Shown: in pieces, positions 23,301 through 35,733 of the stretch | Layout: each line of letters opens with the position of its first letter | How positions within the stretch are numbered: position 1 is the stretch's first letter | Assembly: GCF_914767665.1 (NCBI RefSeq) | Contig: NC_059504.1 | Span: forward strand, 5,892,501-5,956,500 | From: Harmonia axyridis | Taxonomy: Eukaryota > Arthropoda > Insecta > Coleoptera > Coccinellidae | Length of the DNA stretch: 64,000 nucleotides | Direction of reading: 5' to 3' | Notes under the pieces: generated by a model | The model's input: the letters and a program-made list of their open reading frames with translations, nothing else | Databases searched by the model: none | Told to the model about the DNA's origin: nothing | Position numbers and translations under genes: made by a program

Positions 23301-26300
23301 ATTAACAATGAAAAACAATGCTCGTATATGACACTGCCTCTTTCTTGAACTTGCATTTTAGCAGCCTCTATGAATGTAACTTCTATAATTGCTATATTTT
23401 TTTGATTGAAAATTGAAATTGGCCATTTTTTATTTGCTCAATAAACGTCACTGATTAATTTGAGAGTATATGAAAAACCTGTTGAATGGCTTATTGATAT
23501 AGCGTATGATCCGTATATCACCTTGGTTACTATGATTAGTAAGTTGGTGGTCCGTATATGTCAAATTCCTCGAAAACCGGTGACTATTCCCTTAAACTTC
23601 AGTGAGTTGCTCACCAAAGCAACCGTACTTTTATTGTGGTTAGGTTCGGTAACCACGCCTACTCCGGTTGGCAGTTGTCATTTTAATTTTCAAATTATAG
23701 TTTATGAATATTTTCCATGACATCTAACACTCAAAAACTTTATTATTTTGATTATGAAACAAATAGCCTTCAGAGCCATTAAGAATTATTAATTATTTAC
23801 AAATTGAAAGAGATCGACCATTTATAACCTCCAAAATTCTGTCAATGAAAAATTTAGTTGACCATTGACAAGTGTCAAGCGGTTCGTAAATACGAAGCAG
23901 GTTATCTGAAACATTGAAAACCTCTAGTAACTGCTCTGAAATTCTCAGCAATATACGGACCATACCCATAATATGAAAAAAAAATTTTTTATAAAGATCA
24001 CTCATGTTAAGCCTCAATTTTTTCAAGCAGAGTTAACAATGCTCTTGACACTTTTCAACAATTAATCATTCAAATGGTATTTTCTATATAAACAAATATT
24101 TGTTTCTATTTCACTGTTGATCTGACACTTATGGATTCTTATGCAGGCTTGCAAACAATCACCAGAGGAAGTACAAGAGCAAATCGAAACTTTACTTCAA
24201 CACATGCCATTCAGGGGTCATTGGGGACCTGTCGACCAGTTACTCAAGTTGGGTTGCATCAATCTTCTCTTGAAGATAATTGCTTTTGCATATGAGTGGA
24301 ACTATAGCGGGAGAGCTGAAACTGTACGTTCGGCATTGGATGTGCTGGCAATAGCTTGCGTTCTTCCTAAAGTACAGTTATTATTTTGTGAACGAGTGGA
24401 CTTACCAGATGATCATCTCACTGTGGGTGAGTATTTTGGTTAACTTGATTTTGAAAGTGTTATCACAAGGAAGTTTTTTTGGTTCATAGTTCAATGCTAC
24501 CAACTCGCTAGTTTTAAATTATGCTAGACTGATGTTTATGTCTGGAAATGTTTCAGGTATGAATATAATCTTAGGGGCAGCTGAAGGAGAAATTGTAGCT
24601 GATGCAGATGTTCAAAAAGCAGCATTAAGGGTTATAGTGAATTGTGTTTGTGGCCCAGTGCATAGGGTGAGTTATTTAAGATTCACACTATTTTGTAACC
24701 TGATTTTTTGTAAAGTCGGCCTTTTCCATTTACTCTCCACATATCAATGTTCACAATTTAATTATTTGTAATCAATTATGTTAAATGTGCACTTTTTGGA
24801 GGTTAAGTTCTTCCTAGAAGTCTATTTGCAGAATCAAAATTTTTTCAGTACAAAAAGTAACAGACCAGAATCACCCAGTTTCTCATATTCTTATTCAATA
24901 TTCATTAATGCTCTCTGAAATATGTGTTGATATTATTATAATTTTTTTAGATCGGTGGTATGACCAGGTTTACAAATAATCCGCATTCTCCTAGTAAGAA
25001 ATTAAAACTGAAAAGTTCAGAGGATTTGATTCAGAAAGTGTGGGATTGTGTTAGGTCTAATAGCGGAATAATGGTTCTATTAACATTAATGAATGTGAAG
25101 ACGCCTATCACAGATGCAGATTCTATTAGAACTCTTGCGTGTAAAGCGTTGGCGGGGTTAGCCAGATCGGAGACTGTCAAACAAATTATTTCAAAACTAC
25201 CCTTAATTACCAGTGGACAACTCCAAAGTAAGAACAATCAGAACTCAAGAGTCAGTTCTTTAATAAATTGGTTTGTTTTTAGATTTGATCAGGGACCCCA
25301 TTCTACAAGAAAAGCGTCAAGAACATGTATCTTTCCAAAAATATGCGTTAGAATTGTTGGAGAGACTTTCTGGAAATGCGAAACAAACTGGCAAAGATTT
25401 GGAAATATCACTTGCTAATATACATAGGGTAAATTACCATGAAACATTCTGTAAAATATGTATGTACAATGGAGATTTTCAGGCTAACGTTGTTGCACAG
25501 ACGAAAATACAGTTCAACGAGGAACAATTATTACAGTTGATGCATCAGCATCTTGTGGCGAAAGGATTATCGGAAACAGCCTCCCAGTTAGTGAAGGAAG
25601 CGAATTTGAGTCATGCCTTAGCAAGTAATATGCCAAAATTCAAATATTCTTCCACATTGACTCCAGTCAGGGTAAGTAAATTGATAGCATAACAGGCCAA
25701 TTGAAAAGTCCCCAGTGTACCATAGTGAAACACATCTTTTTGGCAAAATTTGATTTTATTATGCAACATAGTTGCCTTCGAGGGCGATACAGCGATTATA
25801 GCGATCTTCCAACTTTTCAATACCATTTTTGTAGTACGATTTGTCTTTCGCTTCAAAATAGACCTCTGTTTCGGCGATTACTTCTTCATTGGCGCTAAAT
25901 TTCTTTTCACCAAGCATTCTTTTGAGGTCTGAGAACATAAATTCAGGTTTATTGCATTCAAACGGCTTCAAACACTGCTCACGTTGATGCTTTTGATCGA
26001 TTGTGAGCTCGCGCGGCACCCATTTTCTGATGCACAAATATTCGTGAATGATATGATGTACACTTTTAGATGATATCTTCACAATGTCTGCTATCTCGAT
26101 CAACTTCACTTTACGGTCATTCGAAATTATTTTGTGAAATTTTTTGATTTTTTCGACGGTGACAGCCTCTTTTGGGCGTCCACTGCGTTCGCCGCCTTCG
26201 GTGCTCATTTCACCACGTTCAAACTTAGCGTACCAATCCATGATGGTTTATTTTTCTGGTGCAGACCCCAGAAACTATTCATCAAGCCAAGATTTTGCTT

Positions 26301-29300
26301 CAACTGTATATTTTCCCTTCAAAAAGCAATATTTTATCAGCACACGAAATTTTTTTTTCCATCTTTTTTCAAATAACAGAAGTAGTTACAATCACAACGC
26401 AATATCTCACAAACTAATGGTCGGACTGCTGTCAAATTTTGACACGTATCGTTTGAAGGTTGGTACCAACTAAAAATCATATGGATTTAATACTAGCACC
26501 GCCATCTGTGCATAAGACCGGGGGCTTTTCTATTGGCCTAATATATTATGGGTGGTGGACGGTGGAATTTCTGGAAATGCTTTTCCAATTTTGAATTTAA
26601 TAAATTCAATACTTGTTCGAATTTCAGAATCGCAGTGCGTTTTCATCTCCAAGAAATTTATCGATAAACATGAACGCGGAAAATGCTAATAATACATCGA
26701 CCCCACAAATCAAAATAATCAAGTGAGTTCAGAAGATTTAAAACAATGATTGGATTTTCTCATGTATTATTCTTCATTTTAGGAAAAATCAGAATGCTAT
26801 CGTTAACAACCCAGTGCATAATTCAAGATTAGAAAAACCAATCAGTAATGAACTTACACCACACAGGAGTTTGTTGGAAGAACATTTCTGCACTCAGGAA
26901 ACGCCAAGAGTGACGCTCACCTCAATCATTACAGAGTATCTCACTAATCAACATGCCCTATGCAAGAATCCAATGGCTACATGTCCTCAATTTAATCTTT
27001 TTGTGTGAGTACCTGTGTGATTTTCAACGAACATTGTTTTTTTTTAATATTATTAATTTTTTTAATTCAATTTTTAATTTAATTTTTTTAATTTTTTTTT
27101 TATTTGTTTTTAATATATTTTTTAATTTTTTTAAATATTTTTTCATTTTTTTAATATTTAATTTTTTTTTTATTATTCATATTAGTTCGTATTTTTCATC
27201 TTTTGTCAATGAATTTATTGTGATATTTTTATTTCTTCACAATACTTTCCAATTGCAGTCCCCATAAATGTCCCGATCCAAAACCAAGGATAGCAGCTGC
27301 CAATAATATGGTTTTAAGATGTGCTCGACGAGCTATAGGTTACCACTCAAGAACTATGGATAGAAAATTTATCCACTCCAGATTTTGTCCTGTCCAAACA
27401 ATAAGATCTGTAAGCGAAGAAGGATTCTTCACCTCAGTCAGATTTTTGGTAATTTATTGAAAGCAACTTTATAAATTTCATTGAATTTATTTTTTCGTCT
27501 TAATTTTCAGCCTGGTGGTAGAAATTTACTCGTTGGTGATTACTATGGAGAGATTCATAACTTTAATCGTTATTCCGGGAATGTGGTCTCTAGTTTTAAT
27601 GCCCATGAAAATTATATTACCAATATGGAACCAAGTAGAGACGGTGAATTGTTATTAACAAGTTCTGTATACAACACTTGGGGAAAACCTATTTCAGCTT
27701 TGTGGAAGTTTGAAGGATACCAATCAAAGTAATTAAAAAACCGATATTATTACTTGCTAATAAATACTGCAAAGAATATTCTGCTATTAGTCTGAACATA
27801 TTACTTAGCTGCAGTTATCTTTAAGATTTGTCTAGTTATCGATATATTTCAACACTTTTCTTTTAGATGGACCTTTGAAGAGGAAGAACATGTGGAGTTT
27901 GCCAAAGTTGTTCAAGATAAAATCTTGGGGACAAAAGGAGAAGTTGCATCTATATACGATGTCCACACTGGCCATATGGTTTCGAAATTTGTCCCAACCG
28001 TGGGAAACCAATATACAAAGAACAAAGCAACTTTCAGTCTTCAAGATGATCTAATTTTATCCGATGGCGTCCTTTTCGATGTGAATTCAGGAAAGCAAAT
28101 ACACAAATTGGACAAATTGAATCAAATGCAAAGCGGAGTATTTCATCCAAATGGCTTAGAAGTAAATATTCTTTTATAATTATTTGTCTTTTTTTTGAAT
28201 TTTTGTTTTTATTCATTCTCTTCAATGTTCATTGATTTTATATTACAGATTGTTTCCAACAGTGAAGTTTGGGATATGAGAACTTTCCATCTATTGAGAA
28301 CAGTACCTGCTCTGAATCAGTGCACTGTTATTTTCTCAGGTGTCAACAATGTCATTTACGCATCTGTTTTGGAACAAGAATTAGACGATGAAGATCTTAA
28401 ATATGATACAAGCTTCAAAACGTTAGATGCAATTGATTATTCCAGCATAGGTAAGTCAAAAAAGTGAATAATCTAAATGAGACATAACTGGTTGGACTTT
28501 TAATAAAAATAAACATTAATTTGATAAAAAAAATTTAGAGTTACCTTAGTAGCAACTTAAAGTTTTCGCTAAACACTTATAAAGATTCTGAAGATGGGAG
28601 TGCGGTGACAACTTCAATATTTGAATTTTACAATCACTTTCCTTATAAAAAAATTTTTTTTAACAGCTACCATTGATGTCAAGAAAAACATCTATGATTT
28701 GGCGGTGAATCATTGCGATAGTCAATTAGCTCTTGTTGAAAATCAAGGAGTATATCAATCGGTCCAAGAATCTGTTGTCAGAGTTTATGATGTAGGCCGA
28801 ACAAGGGAGGATATTGATGAAGAACAAGATGAAGACGAAGAAGATGAAGATATGGATGCAAGCGATGAAGACGGTTCGGACAATGGTGGTAAGTTAATTA
28901 TAAATAAAAGTTTGGGTATGGTCCGTATATCCCCTTGGTTACTATGGTTAGTAAGTTGGTGGTTCGTTAATGTCAAATTCCTCAAAAACCGGTGACTATT
29001 TTCTCAAACTTCGGTGAGTTATCTGCCACCAGAGCAACCGTACTTTTATTTTGGTTAGGTTCGGTAACCACGCCCACTCTGGTTGTCATTTTAATTTTCA
29101 GATTATTGTTTATGAACATTTTCCATGAGATCTAACACTCGAAAACTTTATTATTTTAATTATGAAACAAATACACTTCAGAGGCCATTAAGAACGTTTA
29201 TTACTATTTGTTTACAAATTAAAAGAGATCACCCATTTATAACCTCCAAATTCTGTCAAAGAAAAATTTGGTTGACCAATGACAGGTGTCAAGCGGTCCG

Positions 29301-29573
29301 TAAATACGAAGCAGGTTACTTCTCGGCGATATACGGACCATACCCTTTTATTGGGAGAAATAATGCATCTAGAAAATTTGAAAATTTTTAGATGAAATTT
29401 GTCGTTTTTTAGACTCCGTTCTACAAGAAGTGGTTGATTTTAACAATGATCATTCTAACAATGAGGATGATGATGGCAATGGTAGCGATAGTGGATCAGA
29501 CAGTTGGACAAGCCTCTCATCAAATGACTCGGATAGTGGGGAGTCTATGATAGACGATGTGTTACTATTTTAA
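20378..29573 (+). CDS. DCAF1: DCAF1 / VprBP (mahjong orthologue), complete, 23 exons
   Basis: Substrate receptor of CUL4-DDB1 ubiquitin ligase. Exons: 20378-20493, 20546-20696, 20748-20882, 20933-21060, 21123-21307, 21458-21528, 21726-22118, 22173-22306, 22649-22787, 22984-23193, 24147-24426, 24557-24666, 24951-25227, 25283-25428, 25483-25671, 26628-26722, 26783-27004, 27259-27448, 27511-27728, 27867-28161, 28249-28450, 28667-28888, 29413-29573. All junctions keep phase; 1422 codons plus stop (human about 1507). An in-frame TGA 21 nt upstream supports the ATG. Order: helical armadillo-like N-terminal half; LisH motif about residues 836-868 (QLLQLMHQHLVAKGLSETAS); conserved CPDPKPRIAAANN stretch; WD40 region from about residue 1050; WDMRTFHLLRTVPAL; acidic Asp/Glu/Ser tail. 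The first of the two WDxR motifs known in the human protein reads FDVN here. Confidence 0.95.
23503..23967 (+). mobile_element. MITE, 'GGTCCGTATATC' family, copy C (DCAF1 intron 10)
   Basis: About 465 bp with ends CGTATGATCCGTATATCACC and GCAATATACGGACCATACCC, in reverse orientation to copies A and B. It occupies half of the intron 23194-24146. Confidence 0.8.
25690..26543 (-). mobile_element. Defective mariner (mellifera-type) in DCAF1 intron 15, copy M2
   Basis: Ends TAACAGGCCAATTGAAAAGT and TTGGCCTAATA match the family's inverted repeats. The minus strand reads MSTEGGERSGRPKEAV and the HTH block KVKLIEIADIVKISSKSVHH, then jumps from NKPEF directly to SDLKRMLGEKKFSANEE. The catalytic domain is therefore deleted. 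It fills most of the intron 25672-26627. Confidence 0.88.
27030..27200. repeat. T-rich low-complexity tract in DCAF1 intron 17
   Basis: About 170 bp almost only of T runs broken by AA and TTAAT, giving a spurious Phe/Asn/Ile-rich open frame on the plus strand. It is simple sequence, not a gene. Confidence 0.75.
28914..29345 (+). mobile_element. MITE, 'GGTCCGTATATC' family, copy D (DCAF1 intron 22)
   Basis: About 432 bp with clean ends GGGTATGGTCCGTATATC and GATATACGGACCATACCC. It makes up most of the intron 28889-29412, so the host intron would be short without it. Confidence 0.85.
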
Positions 29574-30904
29574 TCGATCTAAAAGTTTAAATATGGAATT
29601 TTGTGATAAAAGCTGTCTCTTCATAACTTCTTATGGTTCGAAATGATTTTATGTTTGTGGCAGAATTATTGCAGTGCAATTTCTTCGTGTACTGTGGAGA
29701 TAAATAAGATAACCTGTATATGTAATTTATTCTATCACATAAAACATCAAGACGTAAATTGAATTGTTGATTAAATGTTTTTTTTTTATAATTGTACACC
29801 TAGATATTAATCACAAAAATTGCAGGGAATTGGGCGAGACATATATCTGTACATTTTTTTTTCAATTGTAAAACTGTATATACCAAATTCTGAAGACAAA
29901 GGCTTTATTTTTTCAGTTTATTTATTAACCCCAACAAAATGAAAATTGATCCCATCAACCTACAATGTTGCCTTACTTAGGCCTTATAGGTTTTAGCTCA
30001 TTATTTACAATAATAAAACTTTGAAGAAAAAATTCGACTCCATCTAAAATTTTCACAGTTCGCTTTTTGGAATGTGTAGTATATGAAAATCGAACAAAAA
30101 AACTGAGCTTTTAGAGCTTTTCTTGGAACCAAAAACAACCAATGGTTTTTTAAGGCCAAAAATCAACCAAACAGTTCAAAAAAAAGCATTTTTCTGAAAT
30201 TTAACAACACATCAATTATGAAATTTAGAAGATTCATTATTACGATTTTACTGAATACAATATTTTTTATCTCAAAGTCTTGGCACTTATCTATTCTTTG
30301 GAATGTTCATTCATATTCAGAAACAAATGTTTTTAGTTTCGATTTTTTTATTTATTCAGTCAAAAAGCGTAAGTTAAGTTAATTTTATTTAATGAAACTA
30401 AGTATAGCGTTTGTCAGGTAATAAAAAAACCCAAAATTTTCATCATAAAATCAAGAATGAATTGATGAAAATAATATTTAACCGAAAAACATTTTCGTCA
30501 GGTTCCCCTTTTTCATGGAAAAATCTTCGTTCTTTGTATTGGCGAGATTGAACTAGAAACAAAAAAATTAATGGCACATTTTCGGGCTCGATTTTTGAGA
30601 GAATTAATTTGGTGAAAATCGCAACCTCATAAATTCAACTGTTTTCAAGCTATAAGGGAAAATGAAAAGTTCTCATAGCTTCTTACTGTTGGTACTATAA
30701 ACACGAAACAAAAGCATTCTACACGCAGTAGTTTTTTCAGTAGAAACAATTGGTGTAATCTATTCGTTTTTTATTCCATTATAGTTTTGAGTTATAATAC
30801 AAACTTGCTTTTTTAAATGAAAATCATAAAAATTTCTTCTATGACAAAAAAGCCCTTTTTTTCCTTTTCCAAAAATATATTATACAAGAATGATATATAT
30901 ATGT
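29574..30904 (+). other. DCAF1 3' UTR and intergenic sequence
   Basis: Follows the DCAF1 stop. An ATTAAA near 29772 and an AATAAA at 30012-30017 are candidate poly(A) signals. The rest is AT-rich with no recognisable gene or repeat. Confidence 0.4.
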
Positions 30905-31610
30905 ATACTAGGAGTTATTGGTAAAAAACTTTAACACCCTGTGGTTCGAAAACGAAGCTTGGAAACATTTGTTCTACCCGATGCACTAAAATCAAACAAT
31001 AAAAATTATCGCAAGTTTCAGTTTCACACAGCAAACCAACCTACTGCCTATCTAATATGATAATTTTGTGAACTTCATAGATAATTAAAATATTCTGTGG
31101 CCACCAAGGTCTCCGGATTTAACACCGTTAAATATTTTTCAAATTGATTAATTTTCTTCTAGCTCAAAGGGATTCTGATAAGATCCTTTTACTAGACAAC
31201 GAATTTGGGACACCTGATACAATTGTGTACAATACCTCAGTAAATTTTTAAATTCTCGGTTATCCCACCATTCGCTAGATAAAGAATAGGTTGTGGAAGG
31301 ACACAGTAATAAAGCCTACACAGAGTAATCGTGTTCTTCCCAATTCATCCAGGCGGCAAGTCTAAGAAAGGCTTTAGGGGACTCAATATATGAAAAACAA
31401 ACTCATTATTCTATACAGAAATTTTAAAAGTCATCATTTACATCTTCAAATCTACGGAAAGAAGAGAGAAAATTTATTTTCTAAAATAAAAATCGCTATC
31501 CCATTAAGCATTTTATATATATACTGGGTCGTCCAGATTTTAGTGCATCGGATAGAACAAATCTTTCCAAGCACAGGGTGTTAAAGTTTTTTACCAATAA
31601 CTCCTAGTAT
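30905..31610. mobile_element. Tc/mariner-like element with perfect 39-bp inverted repeats, non-autonomous
   Basis: The first and last 39 bases are exact inverted complements (outer part ATACTAGGAGTTATTGGTAA). Pairing continues for about 50 more bases with a gap (GTTCTACCCGATGCACTAAA on the left against its near-complement around 31540). TA at the edges suits a TA-targeting element. Inside, plus-strand bases near 31095-31125 read WPPRSPDLTPL after adjustment, a transposase core remnant, so this is an internally decayed copy. Confidence 0.8.
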
Positions 31611-32411
31611 TTTTACATTCATTGTTTTAATTTTTTTAGGTATTCGAGTCTTGATGATGTAGTGTTTCGAATTAGAAGTGTCTCCTGCCAATCTCATTCA
31701 GTGGCGTAGATATAGAGGGCGATAATTGTTTTCTTATTGAAAATCTACACCACTGTCTTTTTTTGGAAAAAATGGTTTAATTTCTGAAATAAACAGAGCT
31801 TCATTAAAAAAAAATTGGTCTCCTGAATTATTTCCATAGAATGTACCATTTTCGAGAAAATACTATCTACAAAAATGTATATGATGGTTTAATCATTAGA
31901 AAATTCTACAACAATTCACGTTTTTATATGATCCCACCGTGTCTAACTCAATAATGACACAGCAAAAATCGTGAGAATACAAAAGCTTAAATCGAATTCT
32001 CGATTTCGATAATTCCATATTATTTTACATCAATCGTCGAAAAGCCAAGCATTGCGTGCATTAGAACAATAATTAAAGTATAATTATCAGCACCGTAAGG
32101 ATTGCGAAGTTGCGTCATAGGGATTCTCCGAAAATCCGGTTCATTGCGAGTTGAAAATTGACGTAATGCCAGGTGCAAAGTTATATGGAATAGAGAAGGA
32201 GAGCTGAGGAGGTATCGCTAGCGCTTTGTACACGAATTGGCTTGTGTAAGCCGGCGTTGACACTTTTTGACTTTGCGCAAGTTTTTACATCAATCAAGGA
32301 TCAATGTCGGATATCCATCACTGGGAAATTCCCTTGCGTAGGTAACCTGTATAGTCGATATATTGCGATTTGATCATAAGGAAAATCAACCCATAATAAC
32401 CTAGTGTGACA
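31611..32411. other. Intergenic, nothing recognised
   Basis: AT-rich sequence between two transposons. No gene, inverted repeat or matching repeat family was seen. Confidence 0.4.
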
Positions 32412-33507
32412 TAACAGGCCAATTGAATAGTCCCCGGTCTACCATAGTAAAACACATTGGCAAAATTCGATTTTATTATTTAACATAGTTGCCTTTTCGA
32501 TACCATTTGTTCATTACGATTTGTCTTTTGCTTCAAAATAGGCCTCAGTTTCGGCGATTACTTCTTCATTGGCGATAAATTTCTTTCCTGCGAGCAGTCT
32601 TTTCAGGTCTGAGAACAGAAAAAAGTGGCTGGGTGCCAGATCTCTCGAATACGGTGGATGCAGAAGCAATTCGAAGCCCAATTTATGCAATTTTGCCATT
32701 GTTTTCATTGATTTGTGAGACGGCGCATTATCTTGATGAAAAAGCACCTTTTTTTTCAAATGGGAGCGTTTTTTTTAAGATTTCATCCTTTAAACGATCC
32801 AATAAAGCTATATACCTGGCGCATCCCAGAATACTGATGCCATAACCTTGCCAGCTGACTGTTCAACGTGTGCAGTCCACTCAGCTGACTGTCGATTTGA
32901 CTCCGGAATGAAAGGGTGGAGCCATGTTTCATCCATTGTCACATATCAATGCAAAAATTTAGATTTATTGCGCTTAAACAGCTTCAAACATTGCTCAAAA
33001 TCATTAGCACGTTGTTGCTTTTGATCGATTGTGAGCTTGCGCGTTACCCATTTTGCACACAGCTTTCTCATGTACAAATATTCTTGAATGATATGATGTA
33101 CACGTTCAGATGATATCTTTACAATGTCTGCTATCTCGATCAACTTCACTTTACGATCATTCAAAATTATTTTGTGAACTTTTTTGATTTTTTCATCGGT
33201 GACAGCCTCTTCATCAAACCAAGATTTTGCTTCAACTGTTTTTTTTCCCTTCAAAAAACAATATTTTATCAGCACACGAAATTCTTTTTTCCAACTTTTT
33301 TCAAATGACAAAAGTAGCTACACTCACAACGCAATATCTCACGAACTAATGGTCGAACTGCTGTCAAATTTTGACACGTATCGTTTGGTACCACAGAACA
33401 CTAAATATATAGTTGGTTGGTCGGTTGGTGCTAACTAAAAACCATATGGATTTAATACTAGCACCGCCATCTGTGCATCATACCGGGGACTTTTCATTTG
33501 GCCTAAT
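32412..33507 (-). mobile_element. Defective mariner (mellifera-type), copy M3
   Basis: Ends TAACAGGCCAATTGAATAGT and TTTGGCCTAATA. The minus strand reads an N-terminal part (KVKLIEIADIVKISSERVHH, then KWVTRKLTIDQKQQR) and a C-terminal part with HQDNAPSHKSMKTMAKL and YSRDLAPSHFFLFSDLK, in which the third catalytic Asp is replaced by His. Frameshifts and a short deletion around EEAVTDEK separate the parts. Confidence 0.88.
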
Positions 33508-33639
33508 ACACACATCGTCAAAAGTCTTACCACCCCCATATCAACTCTCAACTTGTTGAATGTAACATAACAATTTGTTGTGTGTGGAATCTTCACTATC
33601 TTATCACTTAAATGAAAACAATAAACCAGCAAAAAATGT

Positions 33640-34745
33640 TTCTTGTTCGGGAGAATACAGGTGCAGTATTCGAAGTAAATCAGTTTTCAGCTAATAACGA
33701 GATTTGTAACATTGAGAATATTCCGTGGAAAATGCCGGGACATCCAATTTCTCAGTTTGACAGGGCAAGAATAATAGCCCTACATCAAGAAGTTTTGTCA
33801 AACCACCAGATTGCGTAACGTTTGAATATTCCAAGGATTTCAGAAAGGTGCATAGTGGCCCTTTTCCTGGAAACCGGCTGCGTTGCCCAGAGACCGGTGC
33901 CTGGTCGACCCAGAGTAACATCTGCAAGGGAAGACTATTATATCGCAAATTTTACTCTTAGGAATCGAACGGTATCTGTAACAGCCCTTTGAAGTCATTT
34001 TTGAGGACATATAGATGGTTAGTTTCAACCAGTACCATAAGGAGACGGTTGCGTTACTCAAATTCAAGGCAAGAAGACCTTTAAGAGTACCTCGGCTATC
34101 ACCTGGACATAGAGCTAGCCTTCGGCAATGGACAGAACACCACCAAGACTAGCTTTTACCACAATGTCGCAATGTACTTTTTTCGGACGATCACGATTTA
34201 GTTTACAAAGTGATAGTCAACGAGAAAGGGTTTGCAAAGGTCCAGGCAGACTAGAGCGACTCAATTTCGCCCAGGAAGTTGTGCCCTTTCAAGGCGAATA
34301 AATAATATGCTTGGGAGGTATAATGTTCGGTCGCCGTACCCCTCTTATTATCGTTGAACGAACAACGGCTGGTGCCATCTACGTAGAAAACATCAATGAA
34401 CCAATCATTGTTCCTCTGCGCAACGAATTTAGGGATAATTTCATTTATCAGGATGATAAGGCCCCACCACACCGCACAAGTGTTCAAAACATTTTTCAAG
34501 AGAACAATATCCTGAAAATGAACTGGCCAGCAAACTCACCAAACATGAATCCAATTGAGCACGTATGGCAGATCAATATGCAATCGCCAGAACCCACCTT
34601 CAAATTTTCAGGAATTGAGTTTAGCTCTTCAGGAAGAATGGAACGATATGCCTGAAAATGTCATTTATGACTTGATTCGTGGGCTGTCTAGGTGTATTGG
34701 GCCTTTGATTGAAAGAAGATGTGGTAATACGGACTATTGAATTTG
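33640..34745 (+). mobile_element. Degenerate Tc1-like transposon
   Basis: Plus-strand remnants in order: a helix-turn-helix start (ISQFDRARIIALHQEVLSN), GRPRVTSAREDYY, a core GGIMFGRRTPLIIVE, YQDDKAPPHRTSVQN, then WPANSPNMNPIEHVW. About 33 residues separate the second Asp from the Glu, close to the DD34E spacing of Tc1 elements. Many stops and frameshifts occur. Clear terminal repeats were not found. Confidence 0.8.
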
Positions 34746-35072
34746 GATTCAGTTGTGGAATAACTATAATTAATCAAAAATAAATTAATCGATAAATTTA
34801 GATTTTTTCTCATTTTTCCCATTTTGTCTCATCCTGCATAAAACAAAGGGTAACAAACAAAGATTTTCTATCAAATATATTGCAGTTGAAATAGAGGAAA
34901 ATATTCATCTCATTTCCAGAACATATAGATTGTTTATTTTTTGAGAAACCTAGGGGGGCCAAGACTTTTGATGATGTGTGTATATGTAACGTGAATATAT
35001 CCACTGAAAAATTTATTTTTTCTTTCAGTAACTATGCGTCAGAGTTATTAGCTGGTAGATATACAGGGTGAG

Positions 35073-35225
35073 ATTCACCGCGATGACCTTAATGAGTCGT
35101 TTATGTAAAATGATCTTTCTTCCTGAAATATTTTCAGACATCTACAACTTATATCGGGAACAGATTTTGTTACATTCTTATTTCAAAACGACACACCCAG
35201 GATATTAGTGCATAAAAAGGGGGTA
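35073..35225. repeat. Interspersed repeat beginning ACAGGGTGAGATTCACC
   Basis: Shares order and sequence with 39595-39800: ACAGGGTG edge, a TTCACCG..ATG block, GATCTTTCTTCCTGAAATATT, ACAACTTATATCGGGAACAG, then a CACACCCAGGATATTA block. Two diverged copies of one family. Confidence 0.6.
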
Positions 35226-35733
35226 GTATTTATGTATGGTCCCTAGTTTCACATCTGAGCATCATATCCTGCAATCTTCCAGTTCGCGGCTTTTTTTAAC
35301 TAGGGTGAAGTTGGTCCTTCACCTATGATTTATTAATTGCACACTACCTAACTTATACAAGGTAAATCCATTTTACAACACGCTGCTTCTGCTTTAGATA
35401 CCGATGCGCATGATGATTCATGCGCATAGGTAGTAGAGTCAGAATGAATGAAACAGTGGTCAGCTCAGGATCGAGCAAAGTTGCGTGTTTTCTGCCGATC
35501 TTGCTTTCAGTACCCAACGAACTGTGGTGAGGTAGTTTACGTCGCTCCGCAAGCATATATACTTCGAAAGTTCCTATGACATATCGATGTAATTGAGCGT
35601 TTTCGTGAATGAAAAGTAAAACATAAATTTCGTCCCAACGTAAAAGTGTAATTTCTGTGATTTTTTGATCAAATGACCTAAACGGTGCGCTTCTTTCTTT
35701 ATTGTCTGTTTAATTGTTGGGAAATTCCCAGAA

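Noticed and set aside
26953..27267. Phe/Asn/Ile-rich plus-strand frame of 104 codons
   Set aside because: It covers the T-rich simple sequence of DCAF1 intron 17 and runs across the exon 17 donor.
28785..28985. Serine-rich minus-strand frame
   Set aside because: It is the antisense shadow of the acidic Asp/Glu tract of DCAF1 exon 22.
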